A DNA stretch of 64,000 nucleotides, taken from positions 30,707,615 to 30,771,614 of the forward strand of contig NC_049982.1 of NCBI RefSeq assembly GCF_000003815.2, given 5' to 3'. The first letter of the stretch is position 1. The number at the start of each line of letters is the position of its first letter. The notes below the pieces were generated by a model. It searched no databases and was not told the DNA's origin. It saw nothing but the letters and a program-made list of their open reading frames with translations. This DNA comes from Branchiostoma floridae (lineage: Eukaryota > Chordata > Leptocardii > Amphioxiformes > Branchiostomatidae). The translations under genes and the position numbers were made by a program. Positions 1 through 12,100 of this stretch are shown in pieces.

Positions 1-111
1 AAATTTGTATCAATCAATCGATCGATATCGATGTTTCTATCAATTAATCAAACAGTCAGCCAGCAAATCAATTATTCATTGTGCATTGGTGGGATTAAAA
101 CTACGATTGTC

Positions 112-307
112 CTACTTGTAAACTCCTGGGAAGTCCTTGAGTGGTATGGAGGTCCCGCACACTGTCCCGTTTGGCAGTCGGCACTGTAAGTGTCCCTTGT
201 CCATGGAGAAAGTCGCTCCTCCTAGCGCTATCACAGGCACGGTGGGGTCACGGAGCTCTTTATCGGTGAACATAAGGTCGCCACTGGACGCCTCAAACCC
301 AACCTCA
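112..307 (-). CDS. Exon 2 of a small secreted protein, unknown family
   Basis: The minus-strand exon follows an acceptor (…ttataag) at 308-309 and starts with the single base that completes the codon left open by the exon at 3904-4157, so the phases agree. It encodes about 64 residues, including VGFEASSGDLMF, VPVIALGGATFS and CRLPNGTVCGTS. It then reads TAG at 112-114. The same place also contains a usable donor (CAA/GTAGGA) in phase 2, which would make the exon 2-2 symmetric and let the gene continue beyond the window. Both endings are possible. The strand-turn-strand look (xSGDLMFTD…GHLQCRLPNG) resembles blades of PQQ/quinoprotein-like beta-propellers, which is inference only. I do not recognise the family. 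Confidence 0.5.
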
Positions 308-405
308 CTTATAACAAAGATAAAAGAAACATTGTTAGAATAAGCGCTTAAGCAAATAGGCTAATATCTTTATTTGCAAAAAATATGCCCGAGTACTAAT
401 GCTAT

Positions 406-455
406 GGTGATCCGAAAAGACAAGGTTACCAGTAGAAGCCTCAAAACGAACCTCA
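406..455 (-). pseudogene. Decayed duplicate of the secreted-protein exon
   Basis: Minus-strand translation after an acceptor-like …caag gives EVRFEASTGNLVFSD, clearly related to EVGFEASSGDLMFTD in the exon at 112-307. Homology also covers the adjoining intron (for example ctctttatttgcac against atctttatttgcaa), so roughly 145 bp was duplicated in tandem. The copy loses its coding potential after about 50 bases, so it is an exon relic rather than an alternative exon. Confidence 0.55.
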
Positions 456-830
456 CTTGTAGCAAAGAGAAAATAAACATATTGGCTAACCTCTTTATTT
501 GCACACTTGTGCCCGAATGCTAATGCATAGACTACGGAATTATCTCGTGTTCATAATCATTGACGTTTTGAATGACGACTTCTCTTCTTCGTAAACTCCA
601 AAGAGAACTAAGTTTCCTGTCTATTCACAAACTGAACAAACAAGGATACGATAAATGTGCGCACCGCCAGGAAGTGGCAACGACGACCAAAGAAGGGACC
701 GATGAGGGATGTTGTGAGGGATTGGGGAACATCCGTCCAATTTGTGAGCCAACAGGAAACCTGACTGGATTTTGCAATCTAGGCTTTTCTACAGGTTTTG
801 TATATGGTGAAAGGTCGGAAAGGTGACATT

Positions 831-1900
831 AAATTATGAAACTTTACATGTTTCCAAAAGACTGTTTTCTTATATGATGACACCCTCACACTCAGGGTTG
901 ACAATCACGGCAAAGCCTATGATATCACCCCTGACAACTCAGCCACAGTATTCGGTTATTAGGGGTGCCTTGCTTATGAATATTAATGAGCTTATATGGG
1001 CAGTCAGCCGTTGGGGATCGGGCGTTGGCATGGTGAGCAAACAAAGTCATGGTAATACGTAACATGATTGGCTGATAGCTTCCAAGCGGCCTTTGCGAGA
1101 CAGCTTGCGACAACAACAAGCCCAAGAAAGGCCTATTCTCTGATTGGTCGACAGCTTGTTTGTGGCGACAATCATAATAGCCACTAATAGGGCATGGGAT
1201 AGCAGGGCCCCATAAGGTAGTGCCGTTGGGGACCGGGCGTTAGGAGGATGATATGATGAGGGCGATATAACAAATGAGATGCGCTTTTTCCGTTGCATCC
1301 ATTATACAATACATTAACAGTCTCTAGTGAATCAGTAGCTTTTGATAACGTCCCATTTCTATTCTTTCTGTCTAAATAACGGATCTTGTGGCAAAGACTA
1401 TCTTGAAACTAAAACTGGGGAGGATGATCAACACTTCTGGATTTTACTTCGAACATCAAAACCTCCAAACGTCTTCATTTTTTTTCTAATTTCTGTATTG
1501 TAATACGAATATAGAAGTCAAGAAGACCAACATTTTTCAAATCAAGAAATATACAAAACTAGAGTTCCGCGAACACATACCTTTGCCAAATAAACCAGGT
1601 TTGTTATGTAGAATGATGTCTGTAGACATAAATGTGTTACTCATTATATTTTATTTTATATGCCTGGAGTTGGTTCATAACATTTTGCCATTGCTTATAC
1701 AAAATAGATCCCTATTTACATACTATTTAATTGTATCAAGCATCACTTAAGCTGTTGATCAGCATACCAAAAATCATGATGATCCTTTCAATCCCTTCTT
1801 GACTTATTGTATTTTAAAGTAGGAAACTAAACCGCCTCCTGCAGTTCAAGAAAAGATGTTAGCAGACCCAAACATACACCTCTTACTCTCTGCCATCTTT
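831..1900. other. Non-coding stretch, no gene recognised
   Basis: Short open frames occur on both strands but none has splice context or recognisable motifs. Two related segments (about 1010-1060 and 1220-1260, both with tgccgttggg or agccgttggg followed by gatcgggcgtt or gaccgggcgtt) suggest a degraded local duplication. Confidence 0.4.
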
Positions 1901-1904
1901 CTCA

Positions 1905-2570
1905 GTTACATATGTGACAAGTTTGAAAGTCCTATCACGGAATACAGTGGATTTATCAACTTTCCTCATTAGTTATGCAAATTAGCTGTTAATTTGCATA
2001 ACTAGTATCTCATTATGTAAGGTTTTACTTAGGCTATCTACATACCAAAAATCATGACGATCCGTCAACACGTTCATATTTTTTATTAATTATGCAAATG
2101 AGATCATCATCTGCATAATTAATATGAATTGATATTTCTGTCTTTCTCAGCTACATATGTGACAAGTTTGAAAGTCCTATAATGCAATGCAGTGGATTTA
2201 CACATTTTCCTCATTAATTATGCAAATTAACCGTCGATTTGCATAATTAGAATTCCATCATGTAAGTCTTCCCTTTGGCTATCTACATACCAAAAATCAT
2301 GACGATCCGTCAACGAGTTTATATTTTCTCATTAATTATGCAAATGAGACCGTCATTTGCATAATTAATATGCATTGATATTTCTCTCTTTCTCATCTAT
2401 ATATGTGACAAGTTTGAAAGTCCTATCATGAAATGCAGTGGATTTATAAACTTTCCTCATTAATTATGTAAATTAGTTCATGATTTGCATAATTAGTATT
2501 TCATAATGTACATTGTTACTTGGACTATCTACATACCAAAAATCGTGATGATTCATCAACACGTTCTCGA
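1905..2570. repeat. Tandem repeat of about 245 bp, AT-rich
   Basis: The phrase tgtgacaagtttgaaagtcc recurs at about 1914, 2157 and 2405, giving about 2.7 copies. Each unit carries face-to-face octamer-like words (ttatgcaaat … atttgcataa) and ends with ccaaaaatcatgacgatccg. The unit resembles the region just before the retroelement-like tail at 2570-2925, so it may be an expanded part of the same element. Confidence 0.8.
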
Positions 2571-2925
2571 GTTATTCTCGTCCAAAGTTTGAAAGGAAAT
2601 CGGCGACTGCAGTTCCAAACAAGCCGCTAGGGGGTCTAAAATTATAGTACTTACTCTCTGCCCCAAGGGCTATCTACCACTCAAAAATCATAACCACGGC
2701 ATGTCCAGAACACGAGATATCAAAAATTGAGGTTCTGCTGCAGTACCTTAGCAAGCCGCTAGGGGGCCCATTATCGAACTTGACCTTCGTTTTCCCGACC
2801 CCTATCCACCTACCAAATATCATCGGGATCCATCCAAGTCTTCTCGAGTTATGCTGTTAACAGACAGACAGACAGACAGACTCACAAGCCTAAAACATAA
2901 CCTTAGCCATTCTGGCAAAGGTAAC
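2570..2925 (+). mobile_element. Probable 3' tail of a non-LTR retroelement or SINE
   Basis: Two diverged modules each contain caagccgctagggggnc, preceded by ctaccactcaaaaatcataa-type or ctaccaaatatcatc-type words. They are followed by ctcgagttatgctgttaaca, a (CAGA)n run at about 2861-2881 and a ctggcaaaggtaacaa end. This layout is typical of dispersed retroelement tails. No reverse-transcriptase coding sequence is present, so the assignment rests on appearance only. Confidence 0.5.
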
Positions 2926-3890
2926 AATCAATTCATTGCCAATTGCTAATTGTGAGACAGGTACAGTAACTTGTAAATGAAATGGAAGAAAAGTTTATTA
3001 TTGTATTTTCATGCATATGATTATCATCCCGAGCGTCATTCTAGTAACATTCAGCGTCATCCATCATAATCTACGTTATTTTTAGCATCTAGCGTCATAA
3101 GCAATAGGCTATGATATCTGTATCTGACGCACATGACGTTACCTGACGTCAAACTGTAACATAGCCAAGCTCTTAGCGAGACGGAAACAATATGTTTTGA
3201 AGTTATTTATGTGGTTGTTTGGTCCTCATATGCCCCCTAACAATAAGGATGTTCGTTTTTCCAAATGCGCTTGCGCAAAAATGCATTGTGGGTAAGGCCC
3301 CTAAGTTTTAAAATTCTTGTCTGTCTAAAGCATGCTTTATACATGCCCAGATGCGTTTCGTTAATGTCTAATGGGCCTTGACCTTTGACATATCATCCAC
3401 TATGCATTTTATTGTGCATGCGCAGTTGGAATCACGAACCACCAGATGTTTGCTTAATCTTTTGCTGACTGATCTTTTTTCTCTATAAGAGCCTTGATAC
3501 TAACTCTAAACTTTATGAAGTTTAACGTCTATATTAATTGGCTACAGTGTACAATCTTTATGTTTCAGATAATTGATAGGCAAGAAAGTTGATAGGCTTT
3601 ATCTATCTTATAAAGGAAGATATTGAAAGTTGTAACGTTAATGGTTATATGAATGTTTCAAAATAGTGCTCAATTGTTTTAAAGATGATGCTCAGTCAAC
3701 TTCTTGATATGCTAGTTTGAGTGTTAAACTGTTAAAACTGTCAAAATGGACTACAAAAATAACTACAGAAGTGATTACCACGACATGGTTTACATATAGC
3801 CTACAAAGATGCAATGTCAATTACTGCTGTTTTTACAGAACACAAGTAATTGTCTTGTGTGTTTTCGTACTTCTATCTGCGTTCACAGAA
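2926..3890. other. Non-coding stretch, downstream of the secreted-protein exon
   Basis: This is intron of the small secreted-protein gene on the minus strand. I see no exon with splice sites and no clear repeat beyond AT-rich sequence. Confidence 0.4.
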
Positions 3891-3903
3891 TACATGTACT
3901 TAC

Positions 3904-4157
3904 TTTGAGGTGGTGCCGGGTACTAGGCACACTGCGTTGTCGCCGTCGGAAGCACACCCTTGGGGCGGGGGGAGCTCCATACCCTCCCCGCTCGGGTCCC
4001 TCTTCCACAACACGGATACGTTCTCCATGGGGGGATTGTCCATTAATATAGAGAAGGTGCCCTGGGAGCTACATCCCCACATGGGGCATCCCTGGATAGA
4101 AAACTGGGCTAAAGCCGTCGGTGTGAAGAGTACTATGAAAAGTACGAACGACGCCAT
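3904..4157 (-). CDS. Exon 1 (signal peptide) of a small secreted protein
   Basis: The ATG at 4155-4157 opens 84 codons plus two bases, ending at a strong donor (TCAAA/gtaagt). Residues 1-17 (MASFVLFIVLFTPTALA) are a classic signal peptide, so the product enters the secretory route. The mature part contains GCPMWGC, a possible N-glycosylation site (NVS) and GCASDGDNAVCLV. The phase-2 end fits the exon at 112-307. The joined product would be about 149 residues if the TAG at 112 is the real end. The family is not recognised. A beta-propeller start (VLWK…) is one possibility. The prokineticin-type gene lies 1.7 kb upstream on the same strand. Confidence 0.6.
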
Positions 4158-5885
4158 CTTGATTTTTTTGCAGGGTGATAGGTGGTTTGGTATGGGTGTT
4201 ACAAAGTCCAGGGTTATTTCAATATCACGTAATCGCGGTTTATTTGTGTTTGTTTGTCAAATAGGTAAAGCAAATACTACAGGCTACCAAAAATAACACG
4301 GCTGATTGGACTAAAATGGTCGGACTGATTTAATTAGTACTTCTTGACTACTGGCGGGTGATTAAAAAGATTTGATATAAATTTATCATTATGTAAACCT
4401 TAAGGAAGTTTCTTTAATGTAAGTCAACACATAACTTATCTCACCACCTCCGTGACCGAAAATTCAAATTGGGGAAATTCTTGTGTTGAATTACAGTTTA
4501 AAACTTGAATATGGATTACACCAACACACATTAGCTTTTATGTTATTATACAAACCTGTCTTTGATCTAAAACTATATTAGTCTAACGGAATGATTAAAT
4601 TCTGTTAACTGACCAGTGAGGTAATCAGGTCAAAGTATCAAAACATCTCAGTGGGCAAAAAAGAGCAAATATTTAGCCAGTCAGACAACTGGGGTGGGGA
4701 GGGGGGCGTTTTGGGCCAATTACATGTATCACTCCGCGACCCATAGGGCCATGTTGATTTCATTTTATGTATGACAACCTTCGGAACTTGCAAACTGATG
4801 CAAGCGTGCGAATAAAGAAAAGTCACCCCCCTCCCCCCCAAAAAGGTGCCTTCGTTATGAAATCTAAGTGGTCGAAAAGTTGAACAAATGACTGAATAAA
4901 AACATCAAAATACACATATTGTATACCGAACAATAGATTCTTCATTTTGTCCCTTTGCATCTTTTTTAGAATCTTCTATCTCGGAATTGATGTTGTCATT
5001 CTATGACATTAGTATGCATTTTTTCGAAATTATTTTTGCAGTCTACGACATATATTTGCTCATTTCCAATTGGCAGCTGGCTTTTTTCTACGATTTACAG
5101 AATTTCATTATTTCAATTTAAAAAAAAAACGGTCGAAATTTGATGCGGGCACGGAAAGTTATCCATATGATTGAATCAACGATGAGCTATATATCAATTT
5201 TCGGAGACCCTAAATACCGAACCAACAAGAGAAAACTCATATGTGATTATTTCACCTCTTTATTATTACGCAGACAACAAAAGTAAAGGTAAAACAAGGA
5301 AGTGGCGAAGTACTTAGTACAACTCCTTTTTATGGCCTATATAACGCAAAGTAGACCGATAGTCAACAAAGGGCCTGAAGGGTACTGAAATGCCTCGCCT
5401 GTAATATCAGAAAAGTACACTAGTCCTGAAGTATAACGATTAATCCATAAATGTACCTTTCAGTTCAGTGTTCTTTTTTTCATAGATGAAAATCCATGTG
5501 TTAGTCTAAAAACTAACGTGACATACCGTACGATTCTCCATGTACATATATTCCGAACAATAAAATTTCGTTTTCCTTAGAACTACATTACATCGTCTGT
5601 GACTTTTCCTCTAGTAGTCTATGGTTCCGTTTTACATACGAACAATTGGTTGTGACAACAAAAGTGCAAGTGAAGGACGGGTGCAATCCTGAGTGATCTG
5701 GAGAAATTCTTCCCTTAAACTCTTTATCCACGATATGCTTCTGTTAATCGTAACCTAAATCTCCGCATCAAGCTATCCGAAAACAGCGAGGTCGTGTTTT
5801 CAAATCTAAAGCGGCGCTCCCCGTCTCTTTCCCCCAACGAGTAGTCGACTGGGGAATCTGCCGCCGTTTTGCTGAGGAGGGCTAG
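4158..5885. other. Intergenic, between secreted-protein and prokineticin-type genes
   Basis: This stretch should hold the 3' untranslated region of the prokineticin-type gene and the promoter of the secreted-protein gene, but I see no decisive polyadenylation or TATA element. Reading frames are short and unsupported. Confidence 0.4.
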
Positions 5886-6170
5886 TCAAACGATATAGTC
5901 CGGTGGTTGACAGGACCCGACCAGGCCGCCGTTTTCCGGCACGCAGACGAGCCCGTGTTTGCAGGGACATCTCCAGAATTTGCGCTCCAGGGCTGCTTGT
6001 TGTTGGGACCGCCGTTGCGAGCGGGTCTCTGTGCGGGAGGGCAGGCAGGGTGAGCCGATGGATCCGGGCGGTTTGCAGACGGACACCTCGTAGACAGTCC
6101 ATGGGTTCCACGGGGCGCAGCACCATCCCTCCCCGCGTGCCAGGGCACAGTCACCGTCCATGCTACACAC
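5886..6170 (-). CDS. Prokineticin-type secreted protein, exon 2 (cysteine-rich domain)
   Basis: The exon starts after the acceptor ttgttacag and runs in phase 0 to TGA at 5886-5888, giving 94 residues. It has ten cysteines in the prokineticin order: C-5-C-8-CC-13-C-9-C-25-C-1-C-5-C-10-C. Typical family words are GEGWCC (vertebrate GAGTCC), CKPPGSIGSPCLP (vertebrate CTPLGREGEECHP) and RCPCKHGLVC (vertebrate TCPCLPNLLC). The segment between cysteines six and seven is rich in Arg and Gln and longer than in vertebrates. Vertebrate prokineticins are secreted ligands of G-protein-coupled receptors acting on gut motility, endocrine vessels and neurons; astakines are invertebrate relatives. Here the ligand role is inferred from the fold and the N-terminus (see 12058-12165). 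Colipase or Dickkopf-type domains share part of the cysteine pattern but not the combination with AVVLTG. Confidence 0.85.
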   Translation of the reverse strand: MCSMDGDCALARGEGWCCAPWNPWTVYEVSVCKPPGSIGSPCLPSRTETRSQRRSQQQAALERKFWRCPCKHGLVCVPENGGLVGSCQPPDYIV

Positions 6171-9100
6171 CTGTAACAACCAATGAAATACATCAATCAT
6201 GGGACTCAATTTACACAGGAATGAGACCTTTGACAGGTAGTATATTGGAAACGACTTTGAAATCATGACAAGATTACTAAACGACCTTGGAAATCATTGA
6301 AAGACCCTGGAAACTTTGGAGAAACCTCAAAACACACTGACAGATTGGAGATAATTTAAGACCTTTCAGCTCATGGAAAGATCATTCAGAGACATTTCAG
6401 ATCATTTAAAGATCATTCAGATATATTAAGGTCATTGAAAGACCATTGAGGTCATTGAAAGACCATAAACATCATTGAAAGATCACTTAAGACATTCGAA
6501 AGAGCATTAAATGACTTTTAAGATCATTGCAATATCACTGAAAACATTTGACAGCATAAAACACGTTTGATGACCTTTGAGAGCATTTAAAGGTCACTGA
6601 AAGTCTTGAGAGTCTCTGAAGATCATTGAAAGATCATTAAAAGATGCTGGAGAATTGAAAGACCACTGAAAGACTTCTATGATCATTGAACGATCATTGC
6701 AAGACACCAGAGATCAACTAAAGACCATTCAAAGAATCACTGAAAGATTATCGAAAGACCACGAAGATCATTGAAGGACATTTGAGATTGCTGGAACTGT
6801 CTGAAATATCATTTTAAAACATTAGAGATCATTGACAGGTCACCAAAGGACTTCTGATACCATTGAAAGGTCATTGAAGTCTTTTTTTTTTTCTATTTGC
6901 TTTTGGACAGACGAGGACGATGTGGCACTGCACTCAAGTTTTTGTAACTTATATTAACAATGCCACATACACGGTACAGACAGAAGGAAAGTCGTGTAAA
7001 GTGCCTTTCCCAAGGGCACAACGTCGGGGTCACGGTGGAAATCGAACTCAGGACCCATAGATTCCGAGCCGAAAGCTCTACCAGTTACGCCACGCCCGAC
7101 GCCACGAAGTCTTGAAGTCTTTAGAAAGCATTAAATTGTCACAAGATCTTATGTTTCAATGTAATACCACTGGGAAATGTTGGATATTACTGCGCGCTTA
7201 CTGGGATACTTGATTTAATTGCAGTATGCCCGCAAACTCTCTGACCCTGTGAAATTACCACCTGTGTAAGCACGTACGTTTGTTACAAAACAAAAGGTCG
7301 AAAGCTTCTGGCCCAGAATATAGGACTTACTACCAAGGACAGCAATTAATCTTGTGCGGATATTACCCAGGGAACATTTGTGTATTTCCTGTATTTCGAT
7401 GAAAAATATTGCAGGCTGTGAAATTACATGGTATCAGGGACAAAATATTAATGATACTGGAAATATAAGGTCATTGGAAGTACATTCTATTGATGACATC
7501 AGCGCATTCATTAATTTAATTTTTGAAAAAAAAAAAGACAAAGAATTTTTCCCTCCTTGGTGAACATGACAAGAAAGTACCAAAGTGGGAAAACATGTTG
7601 TGCCAAGATTGTGCTTTTTCAAATGGCACTTAGTTGTAGAATCGAAGTGATACTATAATTTGATAGGAAAAGTCGTACCAATGCGGTAGCCATATCTATG
7701 GTAACCGTTGTCAACTTGGTAATTGATACAAATCTACTAGTGCAACTCTTGAATACAGAAGAATAGACTTATTGCAATTGAATATGCTACCATGTTTTGT
7801 CGCTTTAATTCTTCTCACCATTCTTTTAATGGTGTCTATTTGAAAATCAAGATATCTTGTGTTTTTTATCATCTCTTATTAAATTTGTACTCTGCATAGG
7901 ATAAACTCGTTCGTGTGGCATAAGGTCTTGATATTTGGCCCGGAACCCAGAGATCCTTGGTTCGAATCCTGCCAAGCTACCGACTTGGGTGCACTTGGGA
8001 AAGGGAATGATTGGCGGTTATTCAGGAATATACAATGGAATTTCATTCAGACGGCATTCCGGCTCATTCCGCCTCTCGTGTGAAAGGGGTTATAATGTCC
8101 ATTTAGAATTCCCATCCGAATGTGGTCCGATTTTTGCAAATTCTTCACTCCTGCTGGCTCTGCTTGACTCCTGCTGATTTGGCTAAAGTGTAGCGGAGCC
8201 TTATAGAATACAACATTTTCTCTACATCCGCTGACGTCAAAGATTTTGCCTGTGAGTTGTTTTCGTGGTGGTGAGTTTTGTTCACGCGCCTTGCTGTCAC
8301 CACCAGTACCTCGTCTTTGTGAATATCAAACAAACCGACGTGCAGATTCGATGCCAAGTTTACGTCTTTGCAAAATCACGCAACGAAGGCCTGTACAGTA
8401 TCAAAGTAAATGTAAAAGAATAGATAGTAATCATGGCTTGTCAACTATAACGTACCGCTTTTACTATTGGTTTTTTAGGGGTTTGATTTCTTCTTTGTTG
8501 GCAGTCAAAAAATTGCCCCCGAAAATGACCACAATAAAAAGCGGCTTGCAGGCCGATTTAAGCTATCACGAATAAACAAAGGTTCAATCAAACAAAACAA
8601 AAACAATCAATTGTGCAAATTTCTGCATAAAGAGTGGATTTGGGTCTGTAGTAGAAACGTAGTCTTTTGGTGATCTTCTAAATGGCAAACGGTTTTAGAA
8701 AATTGTGACATCTAAAATATCATGACAAAAAACATCAGGTTCTTTTATTTCGCCTTTAAAATTTAATCTTTTCTGTATTTTTAAAGACGTTAGATCAAAG
8801 TATTGGTCCAAAGCACATTGTGTTAATCTCCAATACCCAAAGCTTATGGTTGCGATTGTTTAGATAATCATAATGTACGTTCAAAGCGACGTCTTGTTTC
8901 TAGGACAAAATGACTTCACGCCCCAAATCCCCATGCATCTTTCAAGAGCGGGCACTTTCTATCTCGATGGTCATTATACTTAATGTGCGTGTATTATTTG
9001 ATTGATACACTTATAGAGTTTAACTTCCCTTTGGTCTACGCATGATCTAACACTCACCAATTCGCTTTAGTGCACTACGACTTGGATGTTCTTGGATTAG

Positions 9101-12100
9101 CTATGATCAAGGCAAGTAGGTTAGGTATTGAATTGAGCAATTTAAAGGCACTCTCATTGTATTTGCGTCACGATTGCGTCACTGCTGGGTTCGAAAGATG
9201 CTCAACGAATTCCAGATATAAAGAACGAATTTTCTTACTTTTTGTGCATTTTGTCGCCTTCTAAGTCATACTTTTACGTATTACGCAATGTCTAGATTAT
9301 AAAATTTTTTCAAAAAAAAGAAAACAGTGACGCAGTGAACGAACCCCGCAGTGACGCCAGCTTGACGCAAGTATGGTGAGAGTCCCACTTAATGTTCTTC
9401 TGATTCATTGTAAACCTTTGACTAAACCTTACTGGTGAGAACTTAAATGTTTTCATGTCTTTTCAACGTCTTTCTGTATATCATTTTTATTGTATGAGCC
9501 TTGGAAGATTAGGTCAATTGAAGCTAAAGGGCATCCCAACATACTCAATAAACTCCCTCCCACTCTCTCCGGATGAGTGCCAAAGGGGAGTCGAGACACT
9601 AACAAATATCAATAAACATCTATTTACTTTCAAAGTCTTTACTTTGTGTGTTCGTTATTACAATAAGTTGATCTTAATATCTTTTGCTTTGAAATCAGTC
9701 AGCTTTCTCAGATGCAAAAAAAGGTCACAGTTGTCAAAGAAAAGATTGCGCCGTAACCCTGTCATGTGAGCAATTAGAAAAATTGATATCCGGTGGATGC
9801 CATCTACACCTGGACGCAACTGTCACTTCAAATGCCGGGCCGGCCTTTACAGTGTATAAAGCATTAATGAAATTTTCATTTCAAACCAACAGAATGAAGG
9901 GAAATGTGGAAAGATCTATGCGGTACGCGATGGCCTTATTAGGTCCTTCATAGAGAAACAGAATTTTATTATTAGGAATCAAGCAGAACCAGTCGGAAGG
10001 AAGAATTTGGAAAATAACATGCCACATTCGGGTGGGAATTCCGAATGTACTTCATATCCCCTTCACACGAGAAATGCCGTCAGAATAACTATTCTTTGTC
10101 TATTCCTGAGTATTTGTAGTGCATTCTAGATATTCTCATTGCATTCCAGATATTCTTTTGGTCACATTCGGCCAGGATTTGAAGTGGCTTGCCGTTTCGG
10201 TTCTCCATCGAATGAGATCAGAATGTTTCGAATAATGTTGGACTGCCGTAGATCATACTGCAGTTAGAATACACTTTGACTGCCGTTCAATATTTCTCCA
10301 CTTCAAATGCACCTCCAAAGTATTGAGCATGACAAATACATTCGGGAGTATGTATTGAGCAGACATATGGGAACGTAATGAGAATTTCTAGAATGCACTA
10401 AGAACACCCAGGAATATGCAGAATAGTGATTATGACGGCATTCCGGCTGATTCCGCTTCTGTGTGGAGATGGTGCTTTTAATCGAAAAGATTTTGCCCGG
10501 GGATAAAAGCATCAAAGACTTACTTCCCACCAAGACTTTTCCTGCACTTTGAGTAAAATTAACTCCCATAACTACATAAAAACGAAAACAATGCAGGGCG
10601 CCTGCATTAGGTCGTCTACCTCCTATGGGCAATGACAAGAGTAGATTCATAACACGGTCGTTTTTTCTCGAAAGATTCGAATATCTTAAAATCATTGTTG
10701 ATATCAATGGTATTTGCTGTAGCGGTTATGTACAAGCCGTGAAACATTCGCTTTAGGGTTGTCTTAGGAAGTAGTAAAGCTAATATAATGGCACAAACTG
10801 TCGTACGTGCAAATACGTGTTGTCTACGTGCCAAACGTGGGCAATCTTTTGGAATCCGTAAATGGTAAGTACCGCCTCCGTACAGACTCGTAGGGAATCC
10901 GACGGATTTTGGTGCACGCAGACACGCCGTATAGAACATTATGGGCAGGCAGAACTTCGTGTGCCATCGGGCTAGCCGGCTGCGGATTCGCCCCCCGTAC
11001 TTGTCAGTACGGGCGCGACGCGCCTGCCCTGTACCGCCTGAACGTTTTCAAAAATACGTGGCGGACTCGGCCTCCCAAAAAAAACTGAGGAAAGCCATGT
11101 TACGTGCCTTTTCCAAAGCCACAAGATCGAATTGGACTCATTGAAATTCATAGATTTGACGATTTCATCGCACGTTTTCAAAGCATAGTTCTTATAGCCA
11201 ATGATCCATCTTCCTTTTGTAAACATGTTAGATGCCCTATGTCCTATCTGTCCTATATTACAGAGCCTAAGTGATAAATCAATGAATAAATCATCTTTTT
11301 TTACGTTATGCCCGTTTTTTAGTAGCACGGAAAAATATATTCCTCATGCATATGCGTTTTGACAAATCTTCTATAGATAGAACCATACAATCCTACATTT
11401 GCATTATTATTAAGAAGCTAGAAGAAGCCGGACTTCTATGTCAGACAAGATTTGTGATACATTTACGTGTGACATTTGGCGAAAATCGATCGGACGACGA
11501 TTCTGCTTGTTGGCGGTCGTACGACGATCGCACGACCTATGTGACCACGCCTTTACGCTAAGCTACCCGTATACCACTGCCCTAAATCTATCGCTAATAT
11601 GCAACATTACAAGCGATATTAGACATTGACTCGGGGCTGTAAAACTTCAATTCTAAAAGTCATTTTTTGGGGCACTTTTCTTTGTAATAGGATGAAGCGA
11701 CGATATTCCATTTCATACAAACATTGATAAGCAAAAAAAAAAAAAAATGATGTTACTATGCTGTGAAAAAGCGGCGAAAATCAGGGGCGCTGGATTAAAG
11801 CCTAATTTTGGGGGGTTCCAATATCTAAGGAATCCCCGTGCGAATCGTTTCTGTGTCGTTTTTTCCCGCTTAAGGTATGAAATAATAATATGAAAACATA
11901 TTGTTGTTCTTGGCATCCATCTGTATCGCGGATGACAATGGTAGACAGACAGTGGATGTACATATCATACAGATTATCTTATCCAAATATTCCACTTTCA
12001 AAGCTCTTATATACGTGCCTTAAGATAAAATATTATGAAGAAAAGGTATAATCTTACCCCTGTTAAGACCACCGCTCGTGAAGTCCTTGTAAATGCTGTG

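Noticed and set aside
5903-6268. Plus-strand 121-residue frame and alternative minus-strand frames
   Set aside because: Shadows of prokineticin-type exon 2. The chosen frame alone has splice support and the cysteine pattern.
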